A stretch of 51,354 nucleotides of DNA from an uncultured Clostridia bacterium (GTDB lineage Bacteria > Bacillota > Clostridia > UBA1381), in the NCBI GenBank assembly GCA_934487205.1, contig CAKSRS010000008.1, positions 1-51,354 on the forward strand, written 5' to 3'. Every line of letters begins with the position of its first letter. Positions within the stretch are counted from its first letter, which is position 1. The notes under the pieces are model-generated. The model had not been told where the DNA came from. It searched no databases and was given only the letters and a program-made list of their open reading frames with translations. Both the position numbers and the translations under genes were made by a program. This document shows, piece after piece, positions 6,955 to 15,022 of the stretch.

Positions 6955-7761
6955 CTATTTTATTAGTGTGAAAAATAAAATCACCACAAGTCCCAATATC
7001 ATTCGGTACCAGCCAAACGGCTTGAAATCATGCTTTTTCACAAAATCCATCAGGAATTTTATCGCCAGCATCGATACCGCATACGCAATTACCATGCCGA
7101 TTACAAGCGCCGCCGCGTCGCCGCCCGTCATGCTGCCGCTATACGTCACAAGCTTTAAAAAGCTTACGCCGAACATAACCGGTATCGCAAGAAAAAACGA
7201 AAACTCCGCCGCCGTCTCCCGCGAACAGCCGATTAATATCGCGCCCAGTATCGTCGCGCCCGAACGCGACGTCCCCGGCACTATCGACAATACCTGGAAC
7301 GCACCTATCGCAAGCGCCGTTTTATAGGTCAGGTCGTTTATTGACGTTATTTTCGCGCTTTTCTGCACGTTCTCAACCACGATAAACCCTATTCCGTACA
7401 ATATCAGCATCGCCGATACGACTTGCCAATTCTCGATTTTGTCCATGTAATCATTGAACAAAAGTCCTATCACCGCCGCCGGCAAACATGCCGCGATTAC
7501 CTTGAACCACATTTGCCACGTATCCCGCTTTTCCGCAGCGCTCTTTCGCGGCGAAAACGGGTTCAGCCTATGAAAATACAGCGTTACTACCGCAAGTATC
7601 GCGCCCAGCTGGATTACGTACAAAAACAAGTCCGAACCCGTGAACCCCGTATTATCCATAAGCTCATTCACCAGTATCATATGCCCCGTTGAACTTATCG
7701 GCAGCCACTCGGTTATTCCCTCGACTACACCCAGTATTATCGATTTTATAATCTCGCCCAT
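6955..7761 (-). CDS. uppP: Undecaprenyl-diphosphatase
   Basis: A 268-aa integral membrane enzyme that removes a phosphate from undecaprenyl pyrophosphate, recycling the lipid carrier for peptidoglycan and giving bacitracin resistance. Both family signatures are present: GVVEGITEWLPISSTGHM near the N-terminus (residues ~11-28) and PGTSRSGATI around residue 165. About eight hydrophobic segments are visible and the length is normal. It starts 3 bp after the cytidylate-kinase-like gene, so the two are translated from one message made from the promoter at 8560-8588. Confidence 0.95.
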   Translation of the reverse strand: MGEIIKSIILGVVEGITEWLPISSTGHMILVNELMDNTGFTGSDLFLYVIQLGAILAVVTLYFHRLNPFSPRKSAAEKRDTWQMWFKVIAACLPAAVIGLLFNDYMDKIENWQVVSAMLILYGIGFIVVENVQKSAKITSINDLTYKTALAIGAFQVLSIVPGTSRSGATILGAILIGCSRETAAEFSFFLAIPVMFGVSFLKLVTYSGSMTGGDAAALVIGMVIAYAVSMLAIKFLMDFVKKHDFKPFGWYRMILGLVVILFFTLIK

Positions 7762-7764
7762 TTT

Positions 7765-8379
7765 TTAACCTTTCTTCTCCAAAAAATCCTTGATGATATC
7801 CACCGCGCCGTCTATACCCGTACGCGTTGTGTTTATGCACAAATCGTAACTCTGCATGCTGCCCCACGTTTTGTCGGTGTAATAGTTATAGTACGCCTTG
7901 CGCTGGCGCTCCTTCTTTACAATGCGCTCCTTCGCCTTCTGCGGTGTTATTCCGTCAAATTCCGCCACGCGCGCTATCCGCGTTTCCATGTCAGCATATA
8001 TGAACACGCGCAATACGCCCTTTTGCTCCTCCAATATGTAGTCCGCACAGCGCCCGACAAATACGCCCGAGCCCTTCGCCGCAAACTCCTTTATTACCTT
8101 AGTCTGATTTATGAAAACTTTATCGTTTATCGGCATTTCGTACTGCATCGCGTCGCTTACGCCGCGCAGTCCGCCGCCCGTTATGAGCGAATACAACAAA
8201 CTGTCCGTCGCTCTTTCGTCTGCCGATTTTACCACGTCCGGGTGCAGGTCGCTGTCCGCTACAACCTTATCCACGATTTCATTATCGTAGAACGAAATAT
8301 CAAGCTCTTTTGCAAGCTTTTTTCCTACAGCTCTGCCGCCGCTGCCGAATTGTCTGCCGATTGTTATAATTTTGCTCAT
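7765..8379 (-). CDS. Cytidylate kinase-like family protein
   Basis: A 204-aa P-loop protein of the cytidylate-kinase-like family (PF13189 type). The N-terminus reads IITIGRQFGSGGRAVGKKLA, a nucleotide-binding loop in which the usual GK-S/T is replaced by the GSGGR form typical of this family, followed by the SFYDNEIVDKVV segment. A lid-like RERIVKKERQRKAYYNYYTDKTWG segment follows. True CMP kinase activity is not assured. It is first in an operon with uppP, and its leader (8380-8553) contains a large folded element. Confidence 0.85.
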   Translation of the reverse strand: MSKIITIGRQFGSGGRAVGKKLAKELDISFYDNEIVDKVVADSDLHPDVVKSADERATDSLLYSLITGGGLRGVSDAMQYEMPINDKVFINQTKVIKEFAAKGSGVFVGRCADYILEEQKGVLRVFIYADMETRIARVAEFDGITPQKAKERIVKKERQRKAYYNYYTDKTWGSMQSYDLCINTTRTGIDGAVDIIKDFLEKKG

Positions 8380-8418
8380 ATTTTACCATTCCTTTCCGTT
8401 CTGTAAGGCACAAAACTT

Positions 8419-8526
8419 AAGTCTGAAAGAAAATCGCTCGCAAGTAGCTGCTTTGCAGCGAGTGGTGCTGTACGACGGTACCGCCCCGGGCAAAAAGTTG
8501 TGCTATTAGCGATTTTATTCAGACTT
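8419..8526 (-). ncRNA. Structured leader RNA of the cmk-like/uppP operon (candidate)
   Basis: A 19-20-bp outer stem pairs 8419-8438 with 8508-8526 with one bulge. It encloses a hairpin at 8437-8462 (CTCGC/GCGAG, with an alternative GCTGC-TTT-GCAGC pairing at 8447-8459) and a second hairpin at ~8463-8485 around GTAC-GACG-GTAC. Together they make a three-way junction. It lies between a consensus minus-strand promoter (8588-8560) and the start at 8379, so it should be transcribed as a leader. I do not recognise a known riboswitch class. An alternative is a small inverted-repeat element (MITE-like) that inserted here. Confidence 0.55.
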
Positions 8527-8559
8527 CTTTTACCTCCGTTCAAGTATTCTTCTATCTTT

Positions 8560-8588
8560 ATTATATATGCCGCAAAAAATTATGTCAA
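8560..8588 (-). promoter_or_regulatory. Consensus promoter of the cmk-like/uppP operon
   Basis: Minus-strand TTGACA (8588-8583), 17-bp spacer and TATAAT (8565-8560). The -35 box overlaps the stop codon of the lytic transglycosylase gene. The start of transcription would be near 8553, leaving a leader of about 174 nt. Confidence 0.85.
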
Positions 8589-9130
8589 TATATTTTTTTG
8601 TAAAGTTTTTCAAATTTTGCTACTCTCTTCACATACCGCGCCGTTTCACCGTACGGGATTTCATAAAGCATTTTCCCGTCGCGCGAATAATTTTCGTCCT
8701 TAAGCCACGAATTTACCTTCCCCGGTCCGGCATTATACGCGGCAAGCGCTGTTTCGGTATTCCCGTACATATCGATAAGGTACGCAAGATACCAGCACCC
8801 GATTTTTATATTTACGTCCGGCGTTTCCACCATATCGGCATGGTATTCCATACCCAGTTTTCCCGCTGCCCATTCCGCCGTATCGTCGGTGAGCTGCATC
8901 AGCCCCCGCGCAAGTCCCGAGTGCGCCTTATGGTCAAAGCTGCTCTCCGCGCGTATTACCGCCATGACAAAATATTCGTCCAGTCCGTTCTCCGCCGAAT
9001 ACTTTGCAATGTCCTCCTCATACTTCAGCGGCAAAAATCTGTCGAGCAGTGCGCCGTATGCCCACCGCACACCCAGCACCGCCGCCGCGGCAATCAGGAT
9101 AAACAGCAACAGTTTTCTTATTTTAAACAT
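8585..9130 (-). CDS. Membrane-anchored lytic transglycosylase (SLT domain)
   Basis: A 181-aa enzyme expected to cleave peptidoglycan glycan strands. A hydrophobic N-terminal segment (residues ~6-22) is a signal or anchor. The SLT domain has the catalytic Glu in VIRAESSFD, then GLARGLMQLTDDTA, a middle IKIGCWYLAYLIDMYG, and ALAAYNAGPGKVNSWL, which are the four classical motifs of Slt70-like enzymes. The ATG at 9130 is preceded by GAGAAAGG inside the end of coaE; the two reading frames overlap by 13 bp. It is the last gene of the thyA-led minus-strand run. A role in spore or cell-wall remodelling is inference. Confidence 0.9.
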   Translation of the reverse strand: MFKIRKLLLFILIAAAAVLGVRWAYGALLDRFLPLKYEEDIAKYSAENGLDEYFVMAVIRAESSFDHKAHSGLARGLMQLTDDTAEWAAGKLGMEYHADMVETPDVNIKIGCWYLAYLIDMYGNTETALAAYNAGPGKVNSWLKDENYSRDGKMLYEIPYGETARYVKRVAKFEKLYKKIY

Positions 9131-9702
9131 TCCCAAACCTTTCTCAGCATGCCGTCAATATCTATCGGCCTGCCGTCATTATATATGATAAAATCACAGT
9201 TTTTGCGATAAAAATCTTCGCTCGGCTGTGCTTGAATACGCATTCTCGCCGTCTCCTCCGAAATTCCGTCGCGAAGGATTATACGCTTTTTCCGCGCTGA
9301 AAAATCCGCTATCACTCCTATCATCACATCGCACGTCATACCGCTTTCAATCAGCGTTGCACCGTCCACGAAAACCATCTCCGCGTCTTCATTCTCAATC
9401 TTATTTTCTATGCCGGCAAGTATATATTTATACGAGATTTCGTCCAGTTTTTTCAACATACCCGGGTCGGAAAACACAATTTTCCCTAATTTTCCCCTGT
9501 TTATGCCGCCGTTTTCCTCAATTTCGCCGCCGAAAAAATCAATCACTTCGCGGCAGCACGGCGTACCCGCCGCCATAACCTCGTGCGCGGTTTTGTCCGC
9601 ATCAATAACGGGAATACCGCGGCGGCGCAGAAGGTCGCTTACATAGCTTTTTCCGCACCCCGAACCGCCCGTTATGCCTATAACTTTTTTATTTCGCATC
9701 AT
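9118..9702 (-). CDS. coaE: Dephospho-CoA kinase
   Basis: A 194-aa cytosolic kinase that phosphorylates the 3'-hydroxyl of dephospho-CoA, the last step of CoA synthesis. A P-loop (GITGGSGCGKS) is at residues ~9-19, followed by the IPVIDADKTAHEVM substrate segment. Further family blocks are FVDGATLIESG and the R..RI..Q lid (RMRIQAQPSEDFYRKNCDFIIYNDG). Its start overlaps the end of polA by 14 bp and its end overlaps the transglycosylase start. The polA-coaE adjacency is common in Firmicutes. Confidence 0.95.
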   Translation of the reverse strand: MMRNKKVIGITGGSGCGKSYVSDLLRRRGIPVIDADKTAHEVMAAGTPCCREVIDFFGGEIEENGGINRGKLGKIVFSDPGMLKKLDEISYKYILAGIENKIENEDAEMVFVDGATLIESGMTCDVMIGVIADFSARKKRIILRDGISEETARMRIQAQPSEDFYRKNCDFIIYNDGRPIDIDGMLRKVWECLK

Positions 9703-12295
9703 ACCAGCTTTTTCCCTCCGACATATCTACGGCAAGCGGAACCGACAGCGCCGCAGCGCCCTCCATCTCCTCACGCAGAATTTTTTCCACCGCCGATTTT
9801 TCCTCCGTATATGTTTCTATGATAAGTTCGTCGTGCACCTGCAAAATCAGCTTTGATTTAAATCCTCCGTCCTTTAAACGGCGGTAAATCCGCACCATTG
9901 CAAGCTTTATTATATCCGCTGCCGTTCCTTGAACAGGAGTATTAAGCGCGACCCTCTCGCCGAACGCGCGGACGTTAAAGTTGGAAGATTTTATCTCCGG
10001 AATATACCGTATGCGGTTCATCAGCGTTTTAACATAGCCGTTTTCACGCGCATACTCCTTAATATCTTCCATGTATTTTTTTACGCCGCTGTATTTATCA
10101 AGATAACTCTCGATATACGCCTTTGCCTGTTTTACGGGGATTTTTAAATCCTGTGACAGCGAATATTCGCCTATTCCGTACACAATGCCGAAATTCACGG
10201 CTTTTGCGCTGCTGCGCTGCTCTTTGGTTACCTGTTCGGGCGGAATACCCAAAACCTGTGACGCCGTTACACGGTGGATATCTTCATTATTTTTAAATGC
10301 CTCAATCATGGTTTTATCGTCGGCAATATGTGCAAGCACGCGCAATTCAATCTGCGAATAGTCCGCATCGGCAAGCACGCAGCCCTCTTTTGCCACGAAC
10401 ATGCGCCGGATGTGGCTCCCCAGTTCGGTACGGGTGGGAATATTCTGCATATTCGGCTCTGTCGAACTTATGCGCCCCGTCACCGTAACCGTTTGATTGA
10501 ACACCGAATGAATACGCCCCGTTTCCGGATTTATTACCGCCATAAGTCCGTCGCAATAGGTGCTTTTCAGCTTGGTAAGCTGACGGTATTCCAGAATTTT
10601 CTCTATAATCGGATTTTTTCCGCGCAGCTTTTCCAGAACTTCCGCATTGGTGGAATATCCGCTTTTTGTCTTTTTAACGGGTTTAAGTTCCATCTTTTCA
10701 AACAGAATAACCCCCATCTGTTTCGGTGAATTTATGTTAAATTCTTCGCCGGCAAGCGCATAAATTTCCGCCGTGAGTGCATCAATCCGCGTCGACAGCT
10801 CCGCCGAAAACTCCGCCAGCTGCTTTTTATCTATCAAAATTCCCTGTTTCTGCATATCGGCAAGAACATTCACGAGCGGCAGCTCAATATCATAGTAAAG
10901 CCGCTCCTGACCGTTCTTTTTAAGTCCCTCTTCCGTGATTTTCACAAGCGGCATTATCGCAAGCGCTTTTTTCGCCGCCGAACCGTCGTCACTGTCAAAA
11001 AGCGACACCTGTTTTTCCGCGCCGAATTCAAAACCCAGATACTCAAAAGCCAAATCATTTATCGAAAATGCCGTCCGCGCCGGATTTAAAAGATACGCCG
11101 CAATAGCCGCGTCGTACGCAACGCCCTCAATATCCAGCTTAACAAGCGCGTCCTTTATGTTTACGCAGTATTTTTTGATATTCCCATCCGACAAAATCGG
11201 TTTCATTTTTTCGAGAATTTCCGAATTTACCGTCACATACGCTGCATAATTATCCACCGCAAACGCGGCATTTGCAAGGCGGTCGCCGTCAAACTCGAAA
11301 AAGCACGCAGTCTCACCCTTTTTTCGGATTTTTTCGCACAGCGCGTCAAACCCCGCCGCATCGTAAATGCTTTCGCAGACGGTATCCTTCAGAAAATCCA
11401 CCGCCTCACGGCTTTCCTGCTTTTGCACGCCCATGCGCGCAATAACCTTGTTTAAATCAAGCTTTTTCAATATATCGTAAAGCTCCGGATTATTTTTGTA
11501 TTCTCCGAGCGTGTTGTCTTCAAATTTAAAATCAATCGGGACATTTCTGTCGATCGTGGCAAGAGTTTTGGACATAAACGCCATATCCTTGCCCAACTCC
11601 AGTTTTTTTAGGTTCGCCGGCGTTATCCCCCATGCCGAAAGGTCGGCATAAAGATTTTCAATACTTTTCGCTTTCGCAATAAGCGTCATCGCCGTTTTTT
11701 CGCCGATACCCTTTACGCCCGGAATATTGTCCGACGTATCGCCCATAAGCGCCTTTACGTCAATAAATTCCGCCGGCGTCACGCCGTAGCGCGCAAAAAC
11801 CGCTTTATCATCACAGCTGTCGGTTTCGGTTACGCCCTGTTTCGTGACCGTTAAGAGCACCTTTGTCGTTTGCGACGCAAGCTGCAAGTCGTCCTTATCG
11901 CCCGTCGCAATCAGACATTCCACGCCGCCCTCATCACAAATGCGCGATACCGTGCCGATTATATCGTCCGCCTCAAAGCCTTCCTTTTCCAGAATATTTA
12001 CGCCCATCGCAGCAAGAATATCCTTTGCAATCGGCATCTGCACCTTAAGCCCTTCCGGCATCGGTTTGCGCTGCGCCTTATATTCCGCATACATCTTATG
12101 GCGGAAGGTCGGCGCTTTTAAGTCAAATGCGGCACAAACATAGTCCGGTTTATTGTCGTCCAGCAATTTCATGAGCGTCATCATAAAGCCGTAAATTGCA
12201 TTTGTCGGCGTGCCGTCATGTGATGACAGATACTTCACGCCGTAAAATGCGCGGTTTATTAAGCTGTTTGAATCTATAATAAGAAGTTTTTTCAT
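9689..12295 (-). CDS. polA: DNA polymerase I
   Basis: An 868-aa polymerase for gap filling and primer removal. The N-terminal ~290 residues are the 5'-nuclease domain (LLIIDSNSLINRAFYG, ATGDKDDLQL, GDTSDNIPGVKGIGEKTA). The central region (~300-470) keeps the 3'-5' exonuclease fold but lacks the catalytic D-x-E pair (FFEFDGD instead), so proofreading is probably lost, as in other Firmicute Pol I enzymes. The polymerase domain has motif A DYSQIELR (~645), motif B RSSAKAVNFGIVYG and motif C QVHDELI (~820). The ATG at 12295 is used because the codon before it is a TTG with no better site. It follows ung by 41 bp. Confidence 0.95.
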   Translation of the reverse strand: MKKLLIIDSNSLINRAFYGVKYLSSHDGTPTNAIYGFMMTLMKLLDDNKPDYVCAAFDLKAPTFRHKMYAEYKAQRKPMPEGLKVQMPIAKDILAAMGVNILEKEGFEADDIIGTVSRICDEGGVECLIATGDKDDLQLASQTTKVLLTVTKQGVTETDSCDDKAVFARYGVTPAEFIDVKALMGDTSDNIPGVKGIGEKTAMTLIAKAKSIENLYADLSAWGITPANLKKLELGKDMAFMSKTLATIDRNVPIDFKFEDNTLGEYKNNPELYDILKKLDLNKVIARMGVQKQESREAVDFLKDTVCESIYDAAGFDALCEKIRKKGETACFFEFDGDRLANAAFAVDNYAAYVTVNSEILEKMKPILSDGNIKKYCVNIKDALVKLDIEGVAYDAAIAAYLLNPARTAFSINDLAFEYLGFEFGAEKQVSLFDSDDGSAAKKALAIMPLVKITEEGLKKNGQERLYYDIELPLVNVLADMQKQGILIDKKQLAEFSAELSTRIDALTAEIYALAGEEFNINSPKQMGVILFEKMELKPVKKTKSGYSTNAEVLEKLRGKNPIIEKILEYRQLTKLKSTYCDGLMAVINPETGRIHSVFNQTVTVTGRISSTEPNMQNIPTRTELGSHIRRMFVAKEGCVLADADYSQIELRVLAHIADDKTMIEAFKNNEDIHRVTASQVLGIPPEQVTKEQRSSAKAVNFGIVYGIGEYSLSQDLKIPVKQAKAYIESYLDKYSGVKKYMEDIKEYARENGYVKTLMNRIRYIPEIKSSNFNVRAFGERVALNTPVQGTAADIIKLAMVRIYRRLKDGGFKSKLILQVHDELIIETYTEEKSAVEKILREEMEGAAALSVPLAVDMSEGKSWYDAK

Positions 12296-12336
12296 CAAAA
12301 TTCTCCGTTCCGCCGCGGCGCGGCAAGATTACATTA

Positions 12337-13011
12337 CTATATATTTTCGATTTGCCAATCGATAGGCGCGCGGTTCATTGCCGTCAGAATATTGTTCACT
12401 TTTTTGAAATGCCCGCAGCCGAAAAATCCGCGGCTCGCCGAAAGCGGACTCGGGTGCGCCGCCGTCAGAATTATGTGCTGAGGATTTGTTATAATTTCCT
12501 CCTTTTTACGTGCGTCATTGCCCCAAAGCAGAAATATTACCGTTTCGCGCCGCTCGTTTAAGAGCTCCACAATGCGGTTGGTGAAAATTTCCCAGCCTTT
12601 GCCCTTGTGCGAATTTGCCTCGCCGTCGCGCACGGTCAGCGAAGAATTGAGCAGCAGTACGCCCTGGCGCGCCCATTTTTCAAGATACCCGTTATTCGGA
12701 ATATAAAGTCCGAGTTCGTTTTGCAGTTCCTTATACATATTTTTCAGCGACGGCGGCGCCTCGACGCCGGTCTGCACCGAAAATGCAAGTCCGTGCGCCT
12801 GATTTTCGCCGTGATACGGGTCTTGCCCCAGTATCACAACGCGCACGTCCTCATAGCTTGTCCATTTAAGCGCATTGAAAATGTCGTTCTTATCCGGGTG
12901 AATTACGTAACTTGCGTATTCTTCCTTCAAAAATTCCTGCAGTTTTTTATAGTAATCTTTCGAAAATTCACCGCTTAAAAGCTCGTCCCAGCTGTTTCCT
13001 ATATGCACCAT
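12337..13011 (-). CDS. ung: Uracil-DNA glycosylase, family 1
   Basis: A 224-aa base-excision repair enzyme that removes uracil from DNA. The water-activating GQDPYHGENQAHGLAFSV motif, the uracil-binding LLLNSSLTVRDGEANSH segment and the HPSPLSASRGFFGCGHF leucine-loop motif are all intact. A longer in-frame extension runs back into the SDR gene and is rejected: the family normally starts MVHIGNSWDELL, as at 13011. It starts 14 bp after the SDR stop and lies just ahead of polA, which could complete the repair. thyA and folA upstream in the same run act to limit dUMP. Confidence 0.95.
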   Translation of the reverse strand: MVHIGNSWDELLSGEFSKDYYKKLQEFLKEEYASYVIHPDKNDIFNALKWTSYEDVRVVILGQDPYHGENQAHGLAFSVQTGVEAPPSLKNMYKELQNELGLYIPNNGYLEKWARQGVLLLNSSLTVRDGEANSHKGKGWEIFTNRIVELLNERRETVIFLLWGNDARKKEEIITNPQHIILTAAHPSPLSASRGFFGCGHFKKVNNILTAMNRAPIDWQIENI

Positions 13012-13025
13012 TTCTTTGCCCCCAT

Positions 13026-13790
13026 CTATTGTTTCGATTTTTGAAACCTGTACGCAAATTCCGCGAGAACGCCGTCCGGCAGAATTTTGGTGAAAAATTT
13101 GCCGAATTTCATCATAACACCCGGTATAATCACGGTTTTGCCCTTCATCATGCCGTCCGCCGCCACTTTTGCGACCTTTTTGCAATCCATTCCGGCGGAC
13201 GCAAACCTGACTCCCGCAACCTCGTTAAACTCAGTTTTTACAGGTCCCGGGCAAAGCGCGCTGACCGTTACATTGCTTTTGGATTTTTTAAGCTCCTTTG
13301 CAATACCGCGCGAAAGGCTCAAAACATACGCCTTTGTCGCGTAATATTCCGAAAGCAGCGGCCCCGACGGCATAAATCCCGCCGCCGACGCCACATTCAA
13401 TATTTTTCCCCGGTTTTTTGCCGTAAAATCCGCAAGAAATAATTTCGTTAAAATATGCACGGCGCGGACATTCAAATCTATCATCGTCAAATCATCTTCG
13501 AGTTTTCCGCGGCAAAATTCGCCGAAACTGCCAAATCCCGCGTTATTTACCACGATTTCCACATCGGCATTTTTACACTTTTCGTACAGGGAATAGCAAT
13601 TGACCTCGCTCGCAAGGTCAATTCCGATAACCTCCGCATGAGTTTTAAGTTCCGCGGCAAGCTCCTTCATTCTGTCGGTTCTGCGCGCCGCCAAAATCAA
13701 GTCATAACCCATATCCGACAGCAGGCGCGCAAGTTCTCTGCCAATTCCCGAGCTTGCGCCCGTAATCAATGCAGACGGCATTCCGCTCAC
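13026..13790 (-). CDS. Short-chain dehydrogenase/reductase (SDR)
   Basis: A 254-aa NAD(P)-binding oxidoreductase of the classical SDR type. It has the nucleotide motif TGASSGIGREL near the start, NNAGFGSFG (NNAG motif) near residue 88, and the YYATK active site (Y-x-x-x-K). RRTDR after the second strand favours NADP. The start is taken as GTG at 13790: it overlaps the previous stop as GTGA, with AAGGAAGGG just upstream. An ATG at 13781 is an alternative. The substrate is unknown and its place in a nucleotide/DNA operon gives no clear hint. Confidence 0.85.
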   Translation of the reverse strand: MSGMPSALITGASSGIGRELARLLSDMGYDLILAARRTDRMKELAAELKTHAEVIGIDLASEVNCYSLYEKCKNADVEIVVNNAGFGSFGEFCRGKLEDDLTMIDLNVRAVHILTKLFLADFTAKNRGKILNVASAAGFMPSGPLLSEYYATKAYVLSLSRGIAKELKKSKSNVTVSALCPGPVKTEFNEVAGVRFASAGMDCKKVAKVAADGMMKGKTVIIPGVMMKFGKFFTKILPDGVLAEFAYRFQKSKQ

Positions 13791-14500
13791 TTCCCTTCCT
13801 TAGTCATTTCACGGTGCGCCGTCCGCGCCGCGTCGTCCGACATATTGCAGCTCATCATATACATCGGCACACCGTTGAGCACCTTATCAATATATGTAAG
13901 CAGCAAATCCATATCCTCCGTTTCGTACGGGCGGATTGTCTGATTAAGCATCTGCGATATTACGCTGCCGCCGTTTACGCGCCGGATTTTATTCGTCTCG
14001 CCGCGCTCCAAAAAGCATATCCCCGCAATCGGCGCCTTTATGTTTATGTTCAGGTCGGAATTTCCGCTCCACGGCGTTCCGCATGCATAAATCCCGTCCT
14101 TCAAAAGGCGTATCGCCGGTTTATCGTCATTCAATATTTTTACGCGTTCCGTGCCGAAAACCTTCTGCCACAGCGCGGTATGCGTCGATTTGCCTATCCC
14201 GCTCGACGCAGAAAACAGGTACGCCTTCCCGTCCATCAATATCGCGGACGAATGAAGCATAAATCCGCCGAATTGCAAAAGTCCCGTATAAAACACACTT
14301 CCCGTAAAAATATATTCACACTCATCAAGGCTGAGGTGCGGATTTTCCTTTTGCTTTTCCTCAACAAATGCGTCGGACAGATATATCGTCATATCGGGGC
14401 GCACATCTTCATTTATACGGTACGCCTCCGCCTGTCTTTTAAGCGTGGCATGCTTATATCCCATATCTACCGTAATATCGGCAATTCTGTGCAAATTCAT
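13787..14500 (-). CDS. HPr-kinase/PEP-carboxykinase-like P-loop protein
   Basis: A 237-aa protein with a P-loop SSGIGKST at residues 99-106, inside GKAYLFSASSGIGKSTHTALWQ, followed by a LNDDKPAIRL segment (acidic metal/catalytic pair) and PWSGNSDLNINI. This layout matches the C-terminal kinase fold of HPr kinase and PEP carboxykinase-like proteins, which occur widely as unassigned genes, some near RiPP clusters. It lacks the N-terminal HPrK domain; residues 1-80 are unique. It sits in the thyA operon, 24 bp after folA, overlapping the SDR gene by 4 bp. The substrate is unknown. Confidence 0.7.
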   Translation of the reverse strand: MNLHRIADITVDMGYKHATLKRQAEAYRINEDVRPDMTIYLSDAFVEEKQKENPHLSLDECEYIFTGSVFYTGLLQFGGFMLHSSAILMDGKAYLFSASSGIGKSTHTALWQKVFGTERVKILNDDKPAIRLLKDGIYACGTPWSGNSDLNINIKAPIAGICFLERGETNKIRRVNGGSVISQMLNQTIRPYETEDMDLLLTYIDKVLNGVPMYMMSCNMSDDAARTAHREMTKEGK

Positions 14501-14524
14501 ACAAAAAACCTCGCTTTCGGAAAA

Positions 14525-15010
14525 CTATACCCTTTTTTTATAGGTACAAAATCTGATTTTATACCCGTTATCCTCAGTCTCCGACGATTGCTCCGACAAA
14601 ATCCATTCCGGCAGTTTGTCAAGATTTACCATGTATTTGTCGCACGGGACGCTCGCCGATACTTTTGTGATATAGCATGTGTCGCAATACGGCAAAAGCT
14701 GTCTGTAAATTTCTTCGCCGCCGATTACAAACGCGTCGGACAAATCATATCCCGAATTTAAAACTTCGTCCACGTTTCCGCACACAACCGCGTCTTCACA
14801 GCAAAAATCCTTATTCCGCGTAAGCACAATATTAACCCTGTTTTTCAGCGGTTTTCCGCCCGGAAAGCTTTCAAGATTTTTTCTCCCCAGAATTACCGTC
14901 TTTCCTTTTGTAGTTTCACGAAAAAATTTCATATCGGTTGGAATATTAAACAAAAGTCCGTTATTTTTTCCTATTCCCCAGTCCGCCGATACCGCCGCAA
15001 TTAACTTCAT
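14525..15010 (-). CDS. folA: Dihydrofolate reductase
   Basis: A 161-aa enzyme reducing dihydrofolate to tetrahydrofolate with NADPH. The sequence has the LIAAVSADWGIGKNNGLLFNIPTDMKFF N-terminal block, split by the catalytic acidic residue Asp in PTDMKFF, the TVILGRKNLESFPGGKPL cofactor block, and AFVIGGEEIYRQLLPYCDTCYITKV near the C-terminus. Length is normal. It begins 12 bp after thyA and regenerates the folate that ThyA oxidises, so the two work as a unit. The product is the trimethoprim target. Confidence 0.95.
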   Translation of the reverse strand: MKLIAAVSADWGIGKNNGLLFNIPTDMKFFRETTKGKTVILGRKNLESFPGGKPLKNRVNIVLTRNKDFCCEDAVVCGNVDEVLNSGYDLSDAFVIGGEEIYRQLLPYCDTCYITKVSASVPCDKYMVNLDKLPEWILSEQSSETEDNGYKIRFCTYKKRV

Positions 15011-15022
15011 ATCCCTGTCTCC

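Noticed and set aside
8419..8526. Known riboswitch classes (lysine, c-di-GMP, c-di-AMP, glycine)
   Set aside because: Core motifs of these classes are absent from both strands, so the element was left as an unassigned structure.
13012..13185. 58-residue N-terminal extension of ung
   Set aside because: It overlaps the end of the SDR gene and does not resemble the ung family.
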